Below, one piece after another: positions 1-5,724 of a stretch of 22,124 bases of DNA (position 1 is the stretch's first letter; every line of letters starts with the position of its first letter). Under the pieces are notes generated by a model that saw only the letters and a list, made by a program, of their open reading frames with translations, ran no database searches and was not told the DNA's origin. The DNA comes from Bacillota bacterium (GTDB lineage Bacteria > Bacillota > UBA4882 > UBA8346): positions 1 through 22,124 of the forward strand of contig JAEYRX010000019.1 of the NCBI GenBank assembly GCA_023435225.1, in the 5' to 3' direction. Made by a program: the position numbers and the translations under genes.

Positions 1-58
1 TTTAAAAATCTAATTGAAAAATCCAGGGCATTATCGTAAAATCAAATCAATCGACAGG

Positions 59-112
59 TGTCCGGATGTTTCCGGTTTAATGTCCGGATGCCTCCGGATT
101 TGCCGTCCGGAT
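59..112. repeat. Cluster of four TCCGGAT motifs
   Basis: The 7-mer TCCGGAT occurs at 61, 83, 93 and 106. Two of the copies share the longer 10-mer TGTCCGGATG (59-68 and 81-90). The core TCCGGA is self-complementary. Spacing is irregular (22, 10 and 13 bases), so this is a loose cluster and not a tandem array. No function is visible. Confidence 0.5.
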
Positions 113-517
113 AAGCCGGTATACCCACCAGCGCTTCATCGAAAACTTTTACCCTTTATCAATAATGCAAAATGGGGTCGTCGCCCACTTCCCCGAACGC
201 AAAAAAACTACAAAGCCAAACTGTTTCCCTTTGCAGGGATAGGGTCGATCTTAGACATAGAGAACACCCAGAAAGTATTTATAGGTAAATATACCAACCC
301 CAAAATGAACTACCAACTTTTATACTCCGATATGGTCAACATGGATGTTGACCAACGCGACATTGAAATATGACGTTTCACGTCGTCGGCCCACAGAATA
401 AGCCCAGAAGACGGCTGCACGGAGGCAGTCGTCGGTCCAATCAAAGACTCCGACCTCGAACACGGATGTGAGAGGATATGAGGGAGGTTCGGAATCCGTA
501 GGTGCCGACGACTTTTT

Positions 518-547
518 GGTTACTTTTTGGTCGAACAAAAAGTAACC
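518..547. repeat. Perfect 12-bp inverted repeat (hairpin)
   Basis: GGTTACTTTTTG (518-529) is exactly complementary to CAAAAAGTAACC (536-547) across a 6-base loop. Read on the minus strand it gives the sort of 'DQKVTKKS' translation that I recall being common in Bacteroidota genomes near repeats, though I could not verify this. It lies about 100 bases left of the 21-bp array. It is not followed by a T run outside the stem, so it is not a typical intrinsic terminator. Confidence 0.7.
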
Positions 548-650
548 CGCCGCCGGAACAGTGTACAGGCGGAGCCTAATATTCGAAATGTTTTCCATTT
601 ACACAAAATTTAAGACATTCTCAAGACATCCTCTTTACATTCCCGCTTCA

Positions 651-1049
651 AGCTAGAAAAAAGTACCTCCAAGCTACAAAAAGGTACCTCCGAGCTAGAA
701 AAAAGTACCTCCAAGCTACAAAAAGGTAGCTACCAGCTAGAAAAAAGTACCTCCAAGCTACAAAAAGGTAGCTACGAGGTAGAAAAAAGTACCTCCAAGC
801 TACAAAAATGTAGCTCCGAGGTAGAAAAAAGTACCTCCAAGCTACAAAAAGGTAGCTCCGAGGTAGAAAAAAGTACCTCCAAGCTATAAAAAGGTAGCTC
901 CGAGCTAGAAAAAGGTACCTCCAAGCTACAAAAAGGTAGCTTCGAGCTAGAAAAAGGTACCTCCAAGCTACAAAAAGATAGCTCCGAGCTAGAAAAAGGT
1001 ACCTCCAAGCTACAAAAAGATAGCTCCGAGGTAGAAAAAAGCACCTCCG
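651..1049. repeat. Tandem array of nineteen 21-bp units
   Basis: The array is exactly 399 bases, 19 units of 21 bp without a single insertion or deletion. Two unit types alternate, giving a 42-bp higher-order period: type A is close to AGSTAGAAAAARGTACCTCC plus A, type B is close to AGCTACAAAAAGGTAGCTCC plus G. Nearly all type B units can fold on themselves (AGCTAC with GTAGCT around an A-rich loop). Substitutions are scattered over the units, so the array is not a fresh amplification. Because 21 is a multiple of three, several frames are open: the plus strand reads a heptad such as LEKSTSK-LQKGSSE, but with no usable start codon, and the minus strand reads SELPFCS-LEVLFSS. Coding capacity is therefore probably incidental. 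There are no spacers, so it is not CRISPR. Confidence 0.95.
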
Positions 1050-1089
1050 GAAAAAGCCTTCCCTACGTTTTAAATCCGCAGGGAAGGCT
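1050..1089 (-). terminator. Intrinsic terminator of the 159-aa gene
   Basis: Read on the minus strand, AGCCTTCCCT (1089-1080) pairs perfectly with AGGGAAGGCT (1064-1055) over a 15-base loop and runs straight into TTTTTC (1054-1050 region). It begins 23 bases after the stop codon of the gene at 1113-1592 and ends exactly where the 21-bp array begins. If it works, the array would mostly be outside that transcript. Confidence 0.8.
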
Positions 1090-1112
1090 GGTCAAATCAG
1101 TTCAAAAAACAC

Positions 1113-1592
1113 TTAAGCGGATTCTGCTCCCGCCCTTCTCGGTCTTCCCGGAAAACGCGCCTGGAGATCGTTATAGATCGTCTCCGCTTTCTGGATCTTC
1201 GACTTCATCGCATTCCTGGACGAATTATAAAACATCAAAGATCCCGAATAAGCCTCGCTTCCCGATAACATCATCGTATCGGAGAGCCCGTCGTTGATCT
1301 GCGACAACGGCTGAAACAGCGAACGAAGCAAAACCACCGCTGCGACATCTTTGGCCAACTCATCGAGATTTAAAAACGGCGGCGCCAGATCCGGATTTTG
1401 CCGGCAATACTCCAAAGTCTTCTGGACAAAACTGACCGTCTTGTCACCCATCTTCGGCATCTCCATCCGTTCCTCCGGCGACAATGTCTTCAACAGCGGC
1501 AATAACTTCGTCATTAGCACCTCAATAGCCGCCCTGATCTCCGTTAGATCCGCCTCCGGAATATTAAACGATACTAAATTAGTTTGACTCAT
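1113..1592 (-). CDS. Small helical protein of unknown function, array-associated
   Basis: A 159-residue soluble protein with no signal peptide or membrane segment. The start ATG at 1592 has AAAGGAG 6-8 bases upstream, so the start is well supported. The sequence looks all-helical. Its most distinctive parts are LPLLKTLSPEERMEMPKMGD (about residues 32-51), the segment around FVQKTLEYCRQNP (about 56-68), DTMMLSGSEAY (about 107-117) and a basic C-terminus RFPGRPRRAG. I believe I have seen close relatives annotated only as hypothetical proteins, notably in Bacteroidota, but cannot confirm this without a search. Its GC content is clearly higher than that of its neighbours, which fits transfer. It stands alone between a long AT-rich leader and its own terminator, directly beside the 21-bp array. 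Function unknown; I do not propose one. Confidence 0.85.
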   Translation of the reverse strand: MSQTNLVSFNIPEADLTEIRAAIEVLMTKLLPLLKTLSPEERMEMPKMGDKTVSFVQKTLEYCRQNPDLAPPFLNLDELAKDVAAVVLLRSLFQPLSQINDGLSDTMMLSGSEAYSGSLMFYNSSRNAMKSKIQKAETIYNDLQARFPGRPRRAGAESA

Positions 1593-1760
1593 TTCAATTC
1601 TCCTTTATAAAAAATATTTAATAATACCAAACACCATCGGAGTAATATCAAACTCCAACAATGCCCACTATCCAAATTAATCTCCATCAATTTGCCCGGG
1701 TCCGATGGAAATAAATTTCAATAGCTGCCTTAATTTAGTAAATTTAGGATATGGATAATA
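1593..1760 (-). promoter_or_regulatory. Leader region of the 159-aa gene
   Basis: This AT-rich leader carries an 8-bp inverted repeat (CCATCGGA at 1634-1641, TCCGATGG at 1701-1708) and the ribosome binding site AAAGGAG just before the ATG at 1592. On the minus strand TTGATA is followed 19 bases later by TATTAT, a possible but poorly spaced promoter. The inverted repeat could be an operator or an RNA stem. Weak evidence. Confidence 0.3.
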
Positions 1761-1854
1761 TAACATATATTGGCAACGGTTGTAAACCTAAAATTACAAA
1801 TTTACAGAAAATATTTGACAATAAATTATTTTGAACCTTCCATGGTTCTGGCCG

Positions 1855-1956
1855 TCTACAAGATGAAAGCCCGTTGGGCTGAAAAAACAACTTCAATGGT
1901 TCTTAGGCAATATATTAAATCTTGTATCAGGGCCGGAGGTCCTTGCATCTTGTAGA
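1855..1956 (+). ncRNA. Possible IS110 bridge-RNA remnant
   Basis: TCTACAAGATG (1855-1865) is exactly complementary to CATCTTGTAGA (1946-1956), giving an 11-bp stem that closes about 80 bases. It lies 100-200 bases upstream of an IS110-type transposase start, which is where IS110-group elements encode the bridge RNA that guides target and donor choice. Placement and structure fit, but I cannot identify the two guide loops, so the call is inference. Confidence 0.3.
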
Positions 1957-1968
1957 TATAATGAAAGT

Positions 1969-2052
1969 GTCAACCTCCCAAAATTATTAATCGTAGGTTA
2001 TACTGAGATTAGCGAAATCCAGTAAAGAGCTACAAATAATTAGGAGGCTGAC
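1969..2052 (+). promoter_or_regulatory. Stem that can mask the transposase ribosome binding site
   Basis: GTCAACCTCC (1969-1978) can pair with GGAGGCTGAC (2043-2052) with one mismatch. The right arm contains the AGGAGG Shine-Dalgarno of the IS110 transposase start at 2056. Such a structure would limit translation from read-through transcripts, a common brake on transposases. Confidence 0.4.
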
Positions 2053-2055
2053 AAA

Positions 2056-2253
2056 ATGAAGTATAACATATTTATTGGACTTGATGTACACAAGAGTTCA
2101 ATTTCAGTTGGAGTGGCAAAAGCAACAGGTAATAGTGGGAGTTGCCAGAGAGTTATTAGGTTTTGCTTGGGTTATAGCAATACAGATTACGAAAGAATCT
2201 ACGATAAAGAGTGTAGCGTAAGGTATTTATTTTTGATGGACAGATTGATTTGA
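2056..2253 (+). pseudogene. IS110-family transposase, N-terminal fragment
   Basis: The first 27 or so codons read MKYNIFIGLDVHKSSISVGV and then AKATGN. The FIGLDVHK motif is the start of the RuvC-like DEDD nuclease domain of IS110 transposases, whose first acidic residue is the Asp of GLD. After that the frame loses all similarity, whereas a complete IS110 transposase is about 300-400 residues with a C-terminal serine-containing Tnp_20 domain. The start has an excellent AGGAGG site. No C-terminal half is found downstream to about 2650. This is an element whose left end survived and whose body was deleted or replaced. The reading frame to 2253 beyond residue about 30 is not transposase. Confidence 0.8.
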
Positions 2254-2421
2254 TGATGGGGAGAATACCCGTGACTCGGCTTGTGATAAGGTTTATTCCG
2301 AATTCACGATTGTAGATCGGGTTAGCTCTCTGCACGTACAACAAATCATGCGGTAACCAATCCGCGAATATCAGGTTGACAAATCGTCGAAGACCGATCT
2401 GTCCTTCATTTTAAAAATATT

Positions 2422-2664
2422 TTGGTTGGGTGCTTGACGGACACTTCCATATCAGCCGGGTCGTTAACGGCCCGGTTGACGGCATTGGAGTATTTCCGCA
2501 GATTGGGTACGAAGCAAGAATTGCCCCCATCCCTGTTGTTGATTCATCTGCAAAATATCTACAATGAACAAGAACTGCAACGTGAGGCAACTGTCAAAGA
2601 AATTTTGACAGTTCAAAAAGAAGGTGGACCTAATTCATCACATTTTTCAAAAAGTATTACATAA
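2422..2664 (+). pseudogene. Unidentified coding fragment
   Basis: An open frame of about 80 codons (TTG at 2422, no good ribosome binding site, and open further upstream to about 2401) reads helical, protein-like sequence such as TARLTALEYFRRLGTKQELP and EQELQREATVKEILTVQKEG. It ends overlapping the end of the convergent gene at 2647. It is richer in GC than its flanks. It looks like the C-terminal piece of a larger displaced gene, perhaps from a mobile element, but I do not recognise the family. The stretch 2254-2421 before it shows nothing I can support. Confidence 0.3.
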
Positions 2665-2940
2665 CTCTCTTCCATCGATAAAAGAAGTATCTTTAAGTAA
2701 TGATAACCAATACTTGGTTTCTAAACACTCTTTATAGGCGATTGATATTTTAGCCGAAAAATCTGCTTTTGAAATTCCACCATTAGCCTCCGCAATATTA
2801 GCTCCAATTGAAGTTCCACTTCGAACTAATTGATTTGCTAAATTAAACTCTTTCTTTTCGTCAATTAGTTTTCGATATGTTTTAATAATCAATACAGCAA
2901 AATCATATGCTTTTTTGTATAAAACATTGTCTTCCTTCAT
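2647..2940 (-). CDS. Four-helix bundle protein (23S rRNA IVS family), C-terminally truncated
   Basis: A 97-residue member of the four-helix-bundle family first described as open frames inside intervening sequences of 23S rRNA genes (TIGR02436-type). The signature is visible: QLVRSGTSIGANIAEANGG (about residues 38-56), then AYKECLETKYWLSLLKDT (about 70-87). Family proteins form small pentameric bundles; their role is unknown. The usual length is about 115-120, so the last helix is missing here and the end (DGRELCNTF) departs from the family. I chose ATG 2940 because GAGGAG precedes it by 8 bases; a longer frame to 2979 has no such site. It converges with the unidentified fragment at 2422-2664, so a deletion or insertion junction near 2650-2690 probably removed the end. 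It may be inactive. Confidence 0.75.
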   Translation of the reverse strand: MKEDNVLYKKAYDFAVLIIKTYRKLIDEKKEFNLANQLVRSGTSIGANIAEANGGISKADFSAKISIAYKECLETKYWLSLLKDTSFIDGRELCNTF

Positions 2941-2975
2941 ATAAATTCTCCTCATTATAACAATAAAGATCAATA

Positions 2976-3020
2976 ACAAAAATGAACAATCACAGTGTTT
3001 TTAATTGATAACTGTTCATT
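2976..3020 (-). terminator. Probable terminator downstream of tRNA-Arg
   Basis: On the minus strand AATGAACA (3020-3013) pairs with TGTTCATT (2988-2981) over a 24-base AT-rich loop, and the stem runs into TTT then G. It begins 13 bases after the encoded CCA end of the tRNA. The large loop makes it a weak example. Confidence 0.4.
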
Positions 3021-3033
3021 GTTAATTGTCTAA

Positions 3034-3110
3034 TGGTGCGCCCGGAGGGGCTCGAACCCCCGACCTACAGATTCGAAGTCTGCCACTCTATCCAACTGAG
3101 CTACGGGCGC
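3034..3110 (-). tRNA. tRNA-Arg (anticodon TCG), CCA encoded
   Basis: The minus strand folds as a full tRNA: acceptor stem GCGCCCG with CGGGCGC, D arm GCTC/GAGT, anticodon stem GCAGA/TCTGT with loop CTTCGAA (anticodon TCG, reading CGN codons), T arm GGGGG-TTCGAGC-CCCTC type, discriminator A (3037) and encoded CCA at 3036-3034. No intron. The region just outside its 5' end is duplicated further right (see the 3104-3315 repeat), so its promoter region may exist twice. Confidence 0.96.
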
Positions 3111-3315
3111 GTATAAGCTTCACTAACTTCGGCAGACTTCGAATCTTTCCATTAGTCTGCCACTCTATCCAACTGTGCATGAAACGCCAGGATGCACTTC
3201 TTCGAGTACTCTATGCGTTTTGTCGCCACGCTCCAGGACGGAGCGGTTCTGGCGACTCGGGCGCGTATAAACTTCACTAACTTCGGCAGACTTCGAATCT
3301 TTCCATTAGTCTGCC
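3104..3315. repeat. 58-bp direct repeats and partial copies of the tRNA-Arg
   Basis: Positions 3104-3161 and 3258-3315 are 58-bp direct repeats differing at one base, 154 bases apart. The left copy begins inside the tRNA acceptor stem. Each repeat contains an internal 8-bp stem (GGCAGACT and AGTCTGCC, 15-base loop), and its 16-mer GGCAGACTTCGAATCT is an inverted copy of the tRNA anticodon arm at 3069-3084. In addition, the 22 bases of the tRNA at 3077-3098 recur directly at 3154-3175. So pieces of the tRNA are present in both orientations next to the intact gene. This pattern fits either repeated integration at the tRNA or template-switch repair. Confidence 0.85.
3175..3257. other. Double-hairpin insert between tRNA repeat copies
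   Basis: Two hairpins sit between the 58-bp repeats. The first pairs GTGCAT (3175-3180) with ATGCAC (3192-3197). The second is long: GTCGCCA-CGCTCC (3222-3234) pairs with GGAGCG (3240-3245) and TGGCGAC (3250-3256), 13 pairs with a 4-base bulge and a 5-base loop. The segment is GC-rich compared with its surroundings, which suggests a small inserted element. No gene is visible. Confidence 0.5.
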
Positions 3316-3499
3316 GCGACTTCGGCGCAAAATCTTGCTTAAATATTATAGCATAATTGTTTTTCATCCACAACCTTTGATTTATGAAGGAAAAATTATG
3401 TAAAATAAATATCCTAGATCATCCAAAATTCTTAAAAACAGGATTTTTATTATGCCAAATAGAAATAACCATTATCCATTTATTTACTAGGAGGCAAAA

Positions 3500-3925
3500 A
3501 TGATCCCTTTAAACCCTTACCGCCGGTTAATCATTGTATTGATATCATTAATCCTAATAGTATTCCTTTCCGGATTATCTTTCGGAGAAACCGAAAAAAT
3601 CAATCTCCGATTAAAATTAAACCAAGGCGAGCAATATAAAATTTCCGTGGTGGAAACTGATAAATATATAGAAGAACGGCGCAAGGATAGATGGGAAACT
3701 ATTACCATCATGGAGATTGGATACTCATTTGAAGTAACCGAGGTTGACTCTTACGGATTAATTGAAGATTATTGGATTAAGGATATCAGCGGCAACACTT
3801 GTTTGAATATTAATAATGGCTGGCCGGTGTCGGGAGTAATCAGACGTTTTGCTACCGGCGCTAAAAAATCCGATAAGACCTGGGAAGTATTATGGCAAAC
3901 AACTTTAAAGTTTACCAGCATATAA
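3500..3925 (+). CDS. Short exported protein, possibly truncated DUF6263-like
   Basis: A 141-residue protein with a clear N-terminal signal: basic MIPLNPYRR, a hydrophobic run of about 18 residues (IIVLISLILIVFLSGLSF) and a likely cleavage near GETEK. The mature part opens with INLRLKLNQGEQYKISVVET, followed by a segment typical of beta-rich proteins (IGYSFEVTEVDSYGLIEDYW). This opening resembles the N-terminal half of DUF6263-type secreted proteins, which are usually near 280-300 residues; if so, the C-terminal half is missing here. The match is from memory and weak. The start ATG follows AGGAGG by 6 bases. It is a single gene, followed after 17 bases by a GGGGCTGTTGAAAAAC motif that resembles an IS end, which could explain truncation. 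Confidence 0.6.
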   Translation: MIPLNPYRRLIIVLISLILIVFLSGLSFGETEKINLRLKLNQGEQYKISVVETDKYIEERRKDRWETITIMEIGYSFEVTEVDSYGLIEDYWIKDISGNTCLNINNGWPVSGVIRRFATGAKKSDKTWEVLWQTTLKFTSI

Positions 3926-4122
3926 TTGTTAGGTTATAAATCGGGGCTGTTGAAAAACAAAAAGCAAACAAATGCTCGGAATTAATCCATTTAAAACAGC
4001 AGAAAATATTTTCGATAATAGCGCCAATAAGCCCACCTTCCCGTATAATGAATGAGGGATTTTCATAATTATAAATTCAACATGGTAATTATGATAATCC
4101 CTTAAATGGGAGGTGAGTTTAT
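3926..4122. other. Intergenic region with an IS-like end motif
   Basis: The motif GGGGCTGTTGAAAAAC at 3943-3958 resembles the terminal repeats of IS1182-type elements and the ends of the 276-bp element at 9508-9783 (GGGRCTGTTGCAAAA). No partner end is visible nearby. The rest holds the small palindromic element at 4052-4105 and the ribosome binding site of the collagen-like gene. Confidence 0.35.
4052..4105. mobile_element. Short palindromic element (TTRAGGGA family), deleted copy
   Basis: TGAGGGATTTTCATAATTA (4053-4071) and TAATTATGATAATCCCTTAA (4086-4105) are nearly perfect inverted repeats around a 14-base centre. The same ends bound the 122-bp element at 8044-8165, so this appears to be an internally deleted copy of the same non-autonomous element. 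It ends 2 bases before the ribosome binding site region of the collagen-like gene and may influence its expression. Confidence 0.7.
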
Positions 4123-5094
4123 TTGAAAATCTTAACTCCTGAAGTCGAAACAGAACTGTTGGAGATTAAAGAAAAAACAACTGCGCTGGATCTGGCGGCT
4201 GATTTAAAAGATATGCTTTTGGAAGATGCTGAATTGATTCAAGCTTATTATAGAGAAGAAAACGTGCCCGGACTCATTCATTGTTTATTGGTGATGGCCG
4301 GTAAATTACAAACTTTCATACTGGCGGCGCACTGCCCGTGTTCCGCGGCCGAACCGGAATTAATGCGCATTTATTGTCTGCTTCAAAAACTAATCAAGCT
4401 CCCGATTTCAACTATTGGAGCCACCGGCGCTACCGGGCCAATCGGTCCGATTGGTTGTACCGGACCCCAAGGAGCTGTTGGACCGGCCGGAAGTGTCGGA
4501 GGAATTGGCGTCACTGGGGCAACCGGAGCAACGGGACCCTCAGGGAAAGTTGGAGGAATAGGGGCGACGGGAGCCACCGGACCGGTTGGACCAAAGGGAT
4601 GTACCGGACCTGAAGGAGCAATTGGAGCTATCGGGGCAACCGGAGCAACGGGACCCTCAGGGAAAGTTGGAGGAATAGGGGCGACGGGAGCCACCGGGCC
4701 GGTCGGACCAAAGGGAAGTACCGGACCGGAAGGAGCAACTGGAGCTATCGGGGCAACCGGAGCAACGGGACCCTCAGGGAAAGTTGGAGGAATAGGGGCG
4801 ACGGGAGCCACCGGGCCGGTTGGACCTAAGGGATGTCCCGGACCTGAAGGAACAATAGGAGCAACCGGTGCTACTGGTCCTAAGGGACCCGCAGGATTAC
4901 CCGGAGAAGAAGGACCGGTTGGGGCAACCGGAGCCACCGGACCGGCTGGACCGACGATTACCGTCACCACTAGTTGTATGGAGCCGGTTTACTGTATACC
5001 GGTCTGCGAGAAGGAACCGGAGCAGTTTTTAGGATTCGATTGCGATCATCATATATCATTTATTTGTAAACCTAAAAACCCATTCCACAAATAA
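4123..5094 (+). CDS. Collagen-like surface protein with Gly-X-Y repeats
   Basis: A 323-residue protein in three parts. Residues 1-98 form a mostly helical head with several cysteines (HCPCSAAEP near 70-78). Residues 99-277 are about 59 uninterrupted Gly-X-Y triplets rich in GATGATGP, which in bacteria form a collagen-like triple helix. Residues 278-323 are a cysteine-rich tail (CMEPVYCIPVC and later C residues). Such proteins are known as spore-surface filaments (BclA-like) or cell-surface fibres in Bacillota. No signal peptide or anchor is visible, which is usual for exosporium-type members. The start is TTG, supported by GGGAGGTGA 6 bases upstream; no ATG fits. The triplet region contains a 117-bp tandem repeat (4516 onwards). 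Single gene closed by a strong terminator. Confidence 0.9.
   Translation: MKILTPEVETELLEIKEKTTALDLAADLKDMLLEDAELIQAYYREENVPGLIHCLLVMAGKLQTFILAAHCPCSAAEPELMRIYCLLQKLIKLPISTIGATGATGPIGPIGCTGPQGAVGPAGSVGGIGVTGATGATGPSGKVGGIGATGATGPVGPKGCTGPEGAIGAIGATGATGPSGKVGGIGATGATGPVGPKGSTGPEGATGAIGATGATGPSGKVGGIGATGATGPVGPKGCPGPEGTIGATGATGPKGPAGLPGEEGPVGATGATGPAGPTITVTTSCMEPVYCIPVCEKEPEQFLGFDCDHHISFICKPKNPFHK
4516..4866 (+). repeat. Three 117-bp tandem repeats inside the collagen-like gene
   Basis: Units start at 4516, 4633 and 4750, spaced exactly 117 bases (39 codons, 13 Gly-X-Y triplets). The protein unit runs from GATGATGPSGKVGGIGATGA to about GPEGAIGAI. The copies are nearly identical at the DNA level in their first two thirds and the third copy diverges at its end. 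The similarity points to recent slippage or recombination, so length may vary among strains without breaking the frame. Confidence 0.9.
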
Positions 5095-5140
5095 AAAAAC
5101 CAGGTGGGGGATATTCTCTATCCCTTCGCCTGGTTTTTTC
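5093..5140. terminator. Strong bidirectional terminator
   Basis: AAAAAACCAGG pairs with CCTGGTTTTTT, with an inner GGGATA/TATCCC stem. A-rich and T-rich flanks on opposite sides let it end both the collagen-like gene (plus) and the small membrane protein gene (minus), whose stop codons lie at its two edges. Confidence 0.9.
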
Positions 5141-5145
5141 TTTTT

Positions 5146-5334
5146 TTATCTTCCCGGCAATGGATTGGTATAAGGACCATAGGTCCGGAGATACAAGCTC
5201 TTCTTTTTGGTCACCACTACAATAAACTTATTAGTAAAAGGCAATGATTTTATTGTAACCCGATAACCGCTTAGACTTACAAAAATTATAAACCCAACCA
5301 AAATTCCCACTACAAATATTATAAATTTTTTCAT
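5146..5334 (-). CDS. Small membrane protein, unknown
   Basis: A 62-residue protein: KKFIIFVVGILVGFIIFVSL (residues 2-21) is one transmembrane segment or uncleaved signal anchor, followed by about 40 basic residues (IKSLPFTNKFIVVVTKKKSL). The ATG at 5334 has a G-rich stretch (GTGGGGG) 11-17 bases upstream, a weak ribosome binding site. The stop lies against the shared bidirectional terminator, which supports a real gene. I recognise no family. Confidence 0.5.
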   Translation of the reverse strand: MKKFIIFVVGILVGFIIFVSLSGYRVTIKSLPFTNKFIVVVTKKKSLYLRTYGPYTNPLPGR

Positions 5335-5360
5335 TCAAGCTTAACCCCCACGATATTTAG

Positions 5361-5458
5361 GGAAGCGCTGATTAATTGAATAAGTGACGATTTTGTACTT
5401 CGCGAAATGCCTAATACCGCATATTTGCTCGCACAAAATCGGATTAATCAGCGCTTCC
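5361..5458. mobile_element. 98-bp non-autonomous element, copy 1
   Basis: Terminal inverted repeats GGAAGCGCTGATTAAT and ATTAATCAGCGCTTCC are perfect over 16 bp, with an inner 9-bp stem CGATTTTGT/ACAAAATCG. It is flanked by TTAG on both sides, a 4-bp target duplication. Nearly identical 98-bp copies lie at 5551 and 9825, with flanks TTAA and CTAA. The flanks share the form YTAR, the target pattern I associate with IS701-family transposition, so it may be moved by such a transposase. No transposase for it is in this window. Confidence 0.9.
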
Positions 5459-5550
5459 TTAGTAGTTACGTTCGCCAAAACAGCCGGAAATCCTTTTTAT
5501 CAGTTATAACTTACATAGGTGGCCGTAATAACCGTTAGTGACAATTTTAA

Positions 5551-5648
5551 GGAAGCGCTGATTAATTGAATAAGTGACGATTTTGTACTTCGTAAAATGC
5601 CTAATACCGCATATTTGCTCGCACAAAATCGGATTAATCAGCGCTTCC
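5551..5648. mobile_element. 98-bp non-autonomous element, copy 2
   Basis: Differs from copy 1 by about two bases (CGCG becomes CGTA in the centre). It lies in the same orientation 190 bases to the right, flanked by TTAA on both sides. Two copies so close can recombine and delete the segment between them. Confidence 0.9.
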
Positions 5649-5724
5649 TTAATTGTAAAAATTTATAAATTACTAACAGGAGGTTTTTTGTAATTAAAGG
5701 CGAATTATAATAATATAAAATTAA

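Larger units (their letters stand above)
1..650. other. Gene-poor left edge with short repeats
   Basis: I see no convincing gene here. Open frames of about 90-120 codons exist on both strands, but they lack ribosome binding sites, have no recognisable domains and mix low-complexity sequence. A short frame at about 81-236 (plus) reads like the end of a protein but has no start and no family I recognise. What can be supported is a cluster of TCCGGAT motifs (59-112) and a perfect 12-bp inverted repeat (518-547), both listed separately. The stretch may belong to the same accessory cassette as the 21-bp array that follows; this is inference from adjacency only. Confidence 0.5.

Noticed and set aside
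14..373. Plus-strand gene of about 119 codons
   Set aside because: No ribosome binding site, no recognisable domain, composition unlike the real genes and it runs through the TCCGGAT cluster.
320..598. Minus-strand gene of about 92 codons
   Set aside because: It reads through the 12-bp palindrome, has no start signal and looks like translated repeat sequence.
772..1044. Minus-strand gene made of the 21-bp repeats
   Set aside because: Its ATG exists only because of a single variant base in one unit, there is no ribosome binding site specific to it, and the frame simply reads the repeat.
651..1049. CRISPR array
   Set aside because: Units are directly adjacent with no unique spacers, the unit is only 21 bp and no cas genes are near.
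1770..1955. Small gene before the IS110 remnant
   Set aside because: It covers the left stem of the putative bridge-RNA region and has no ribosome binding site or family resemblance.
3026..3280. Coding frame over the tRNA-Arg
   Set aside because: It is the translation of the tRNA complement and its partial copies. The GAxRTPDLQIRS-type product is a well known artefact of tRNA regions.
4383..4970. Proline-rich minus-strand protein opposite the collagen-like gene
   Set aside because: It is the complement of the Gly-X-Y repeat; GGN/ACN codons automatically give open proline/valine/alanine frames on the other strand.
5681..5700. Gene start after AGGAGG at 5681
   Set aside because: The only start codon in range is followed at once by a stop; there is no frame to translate.
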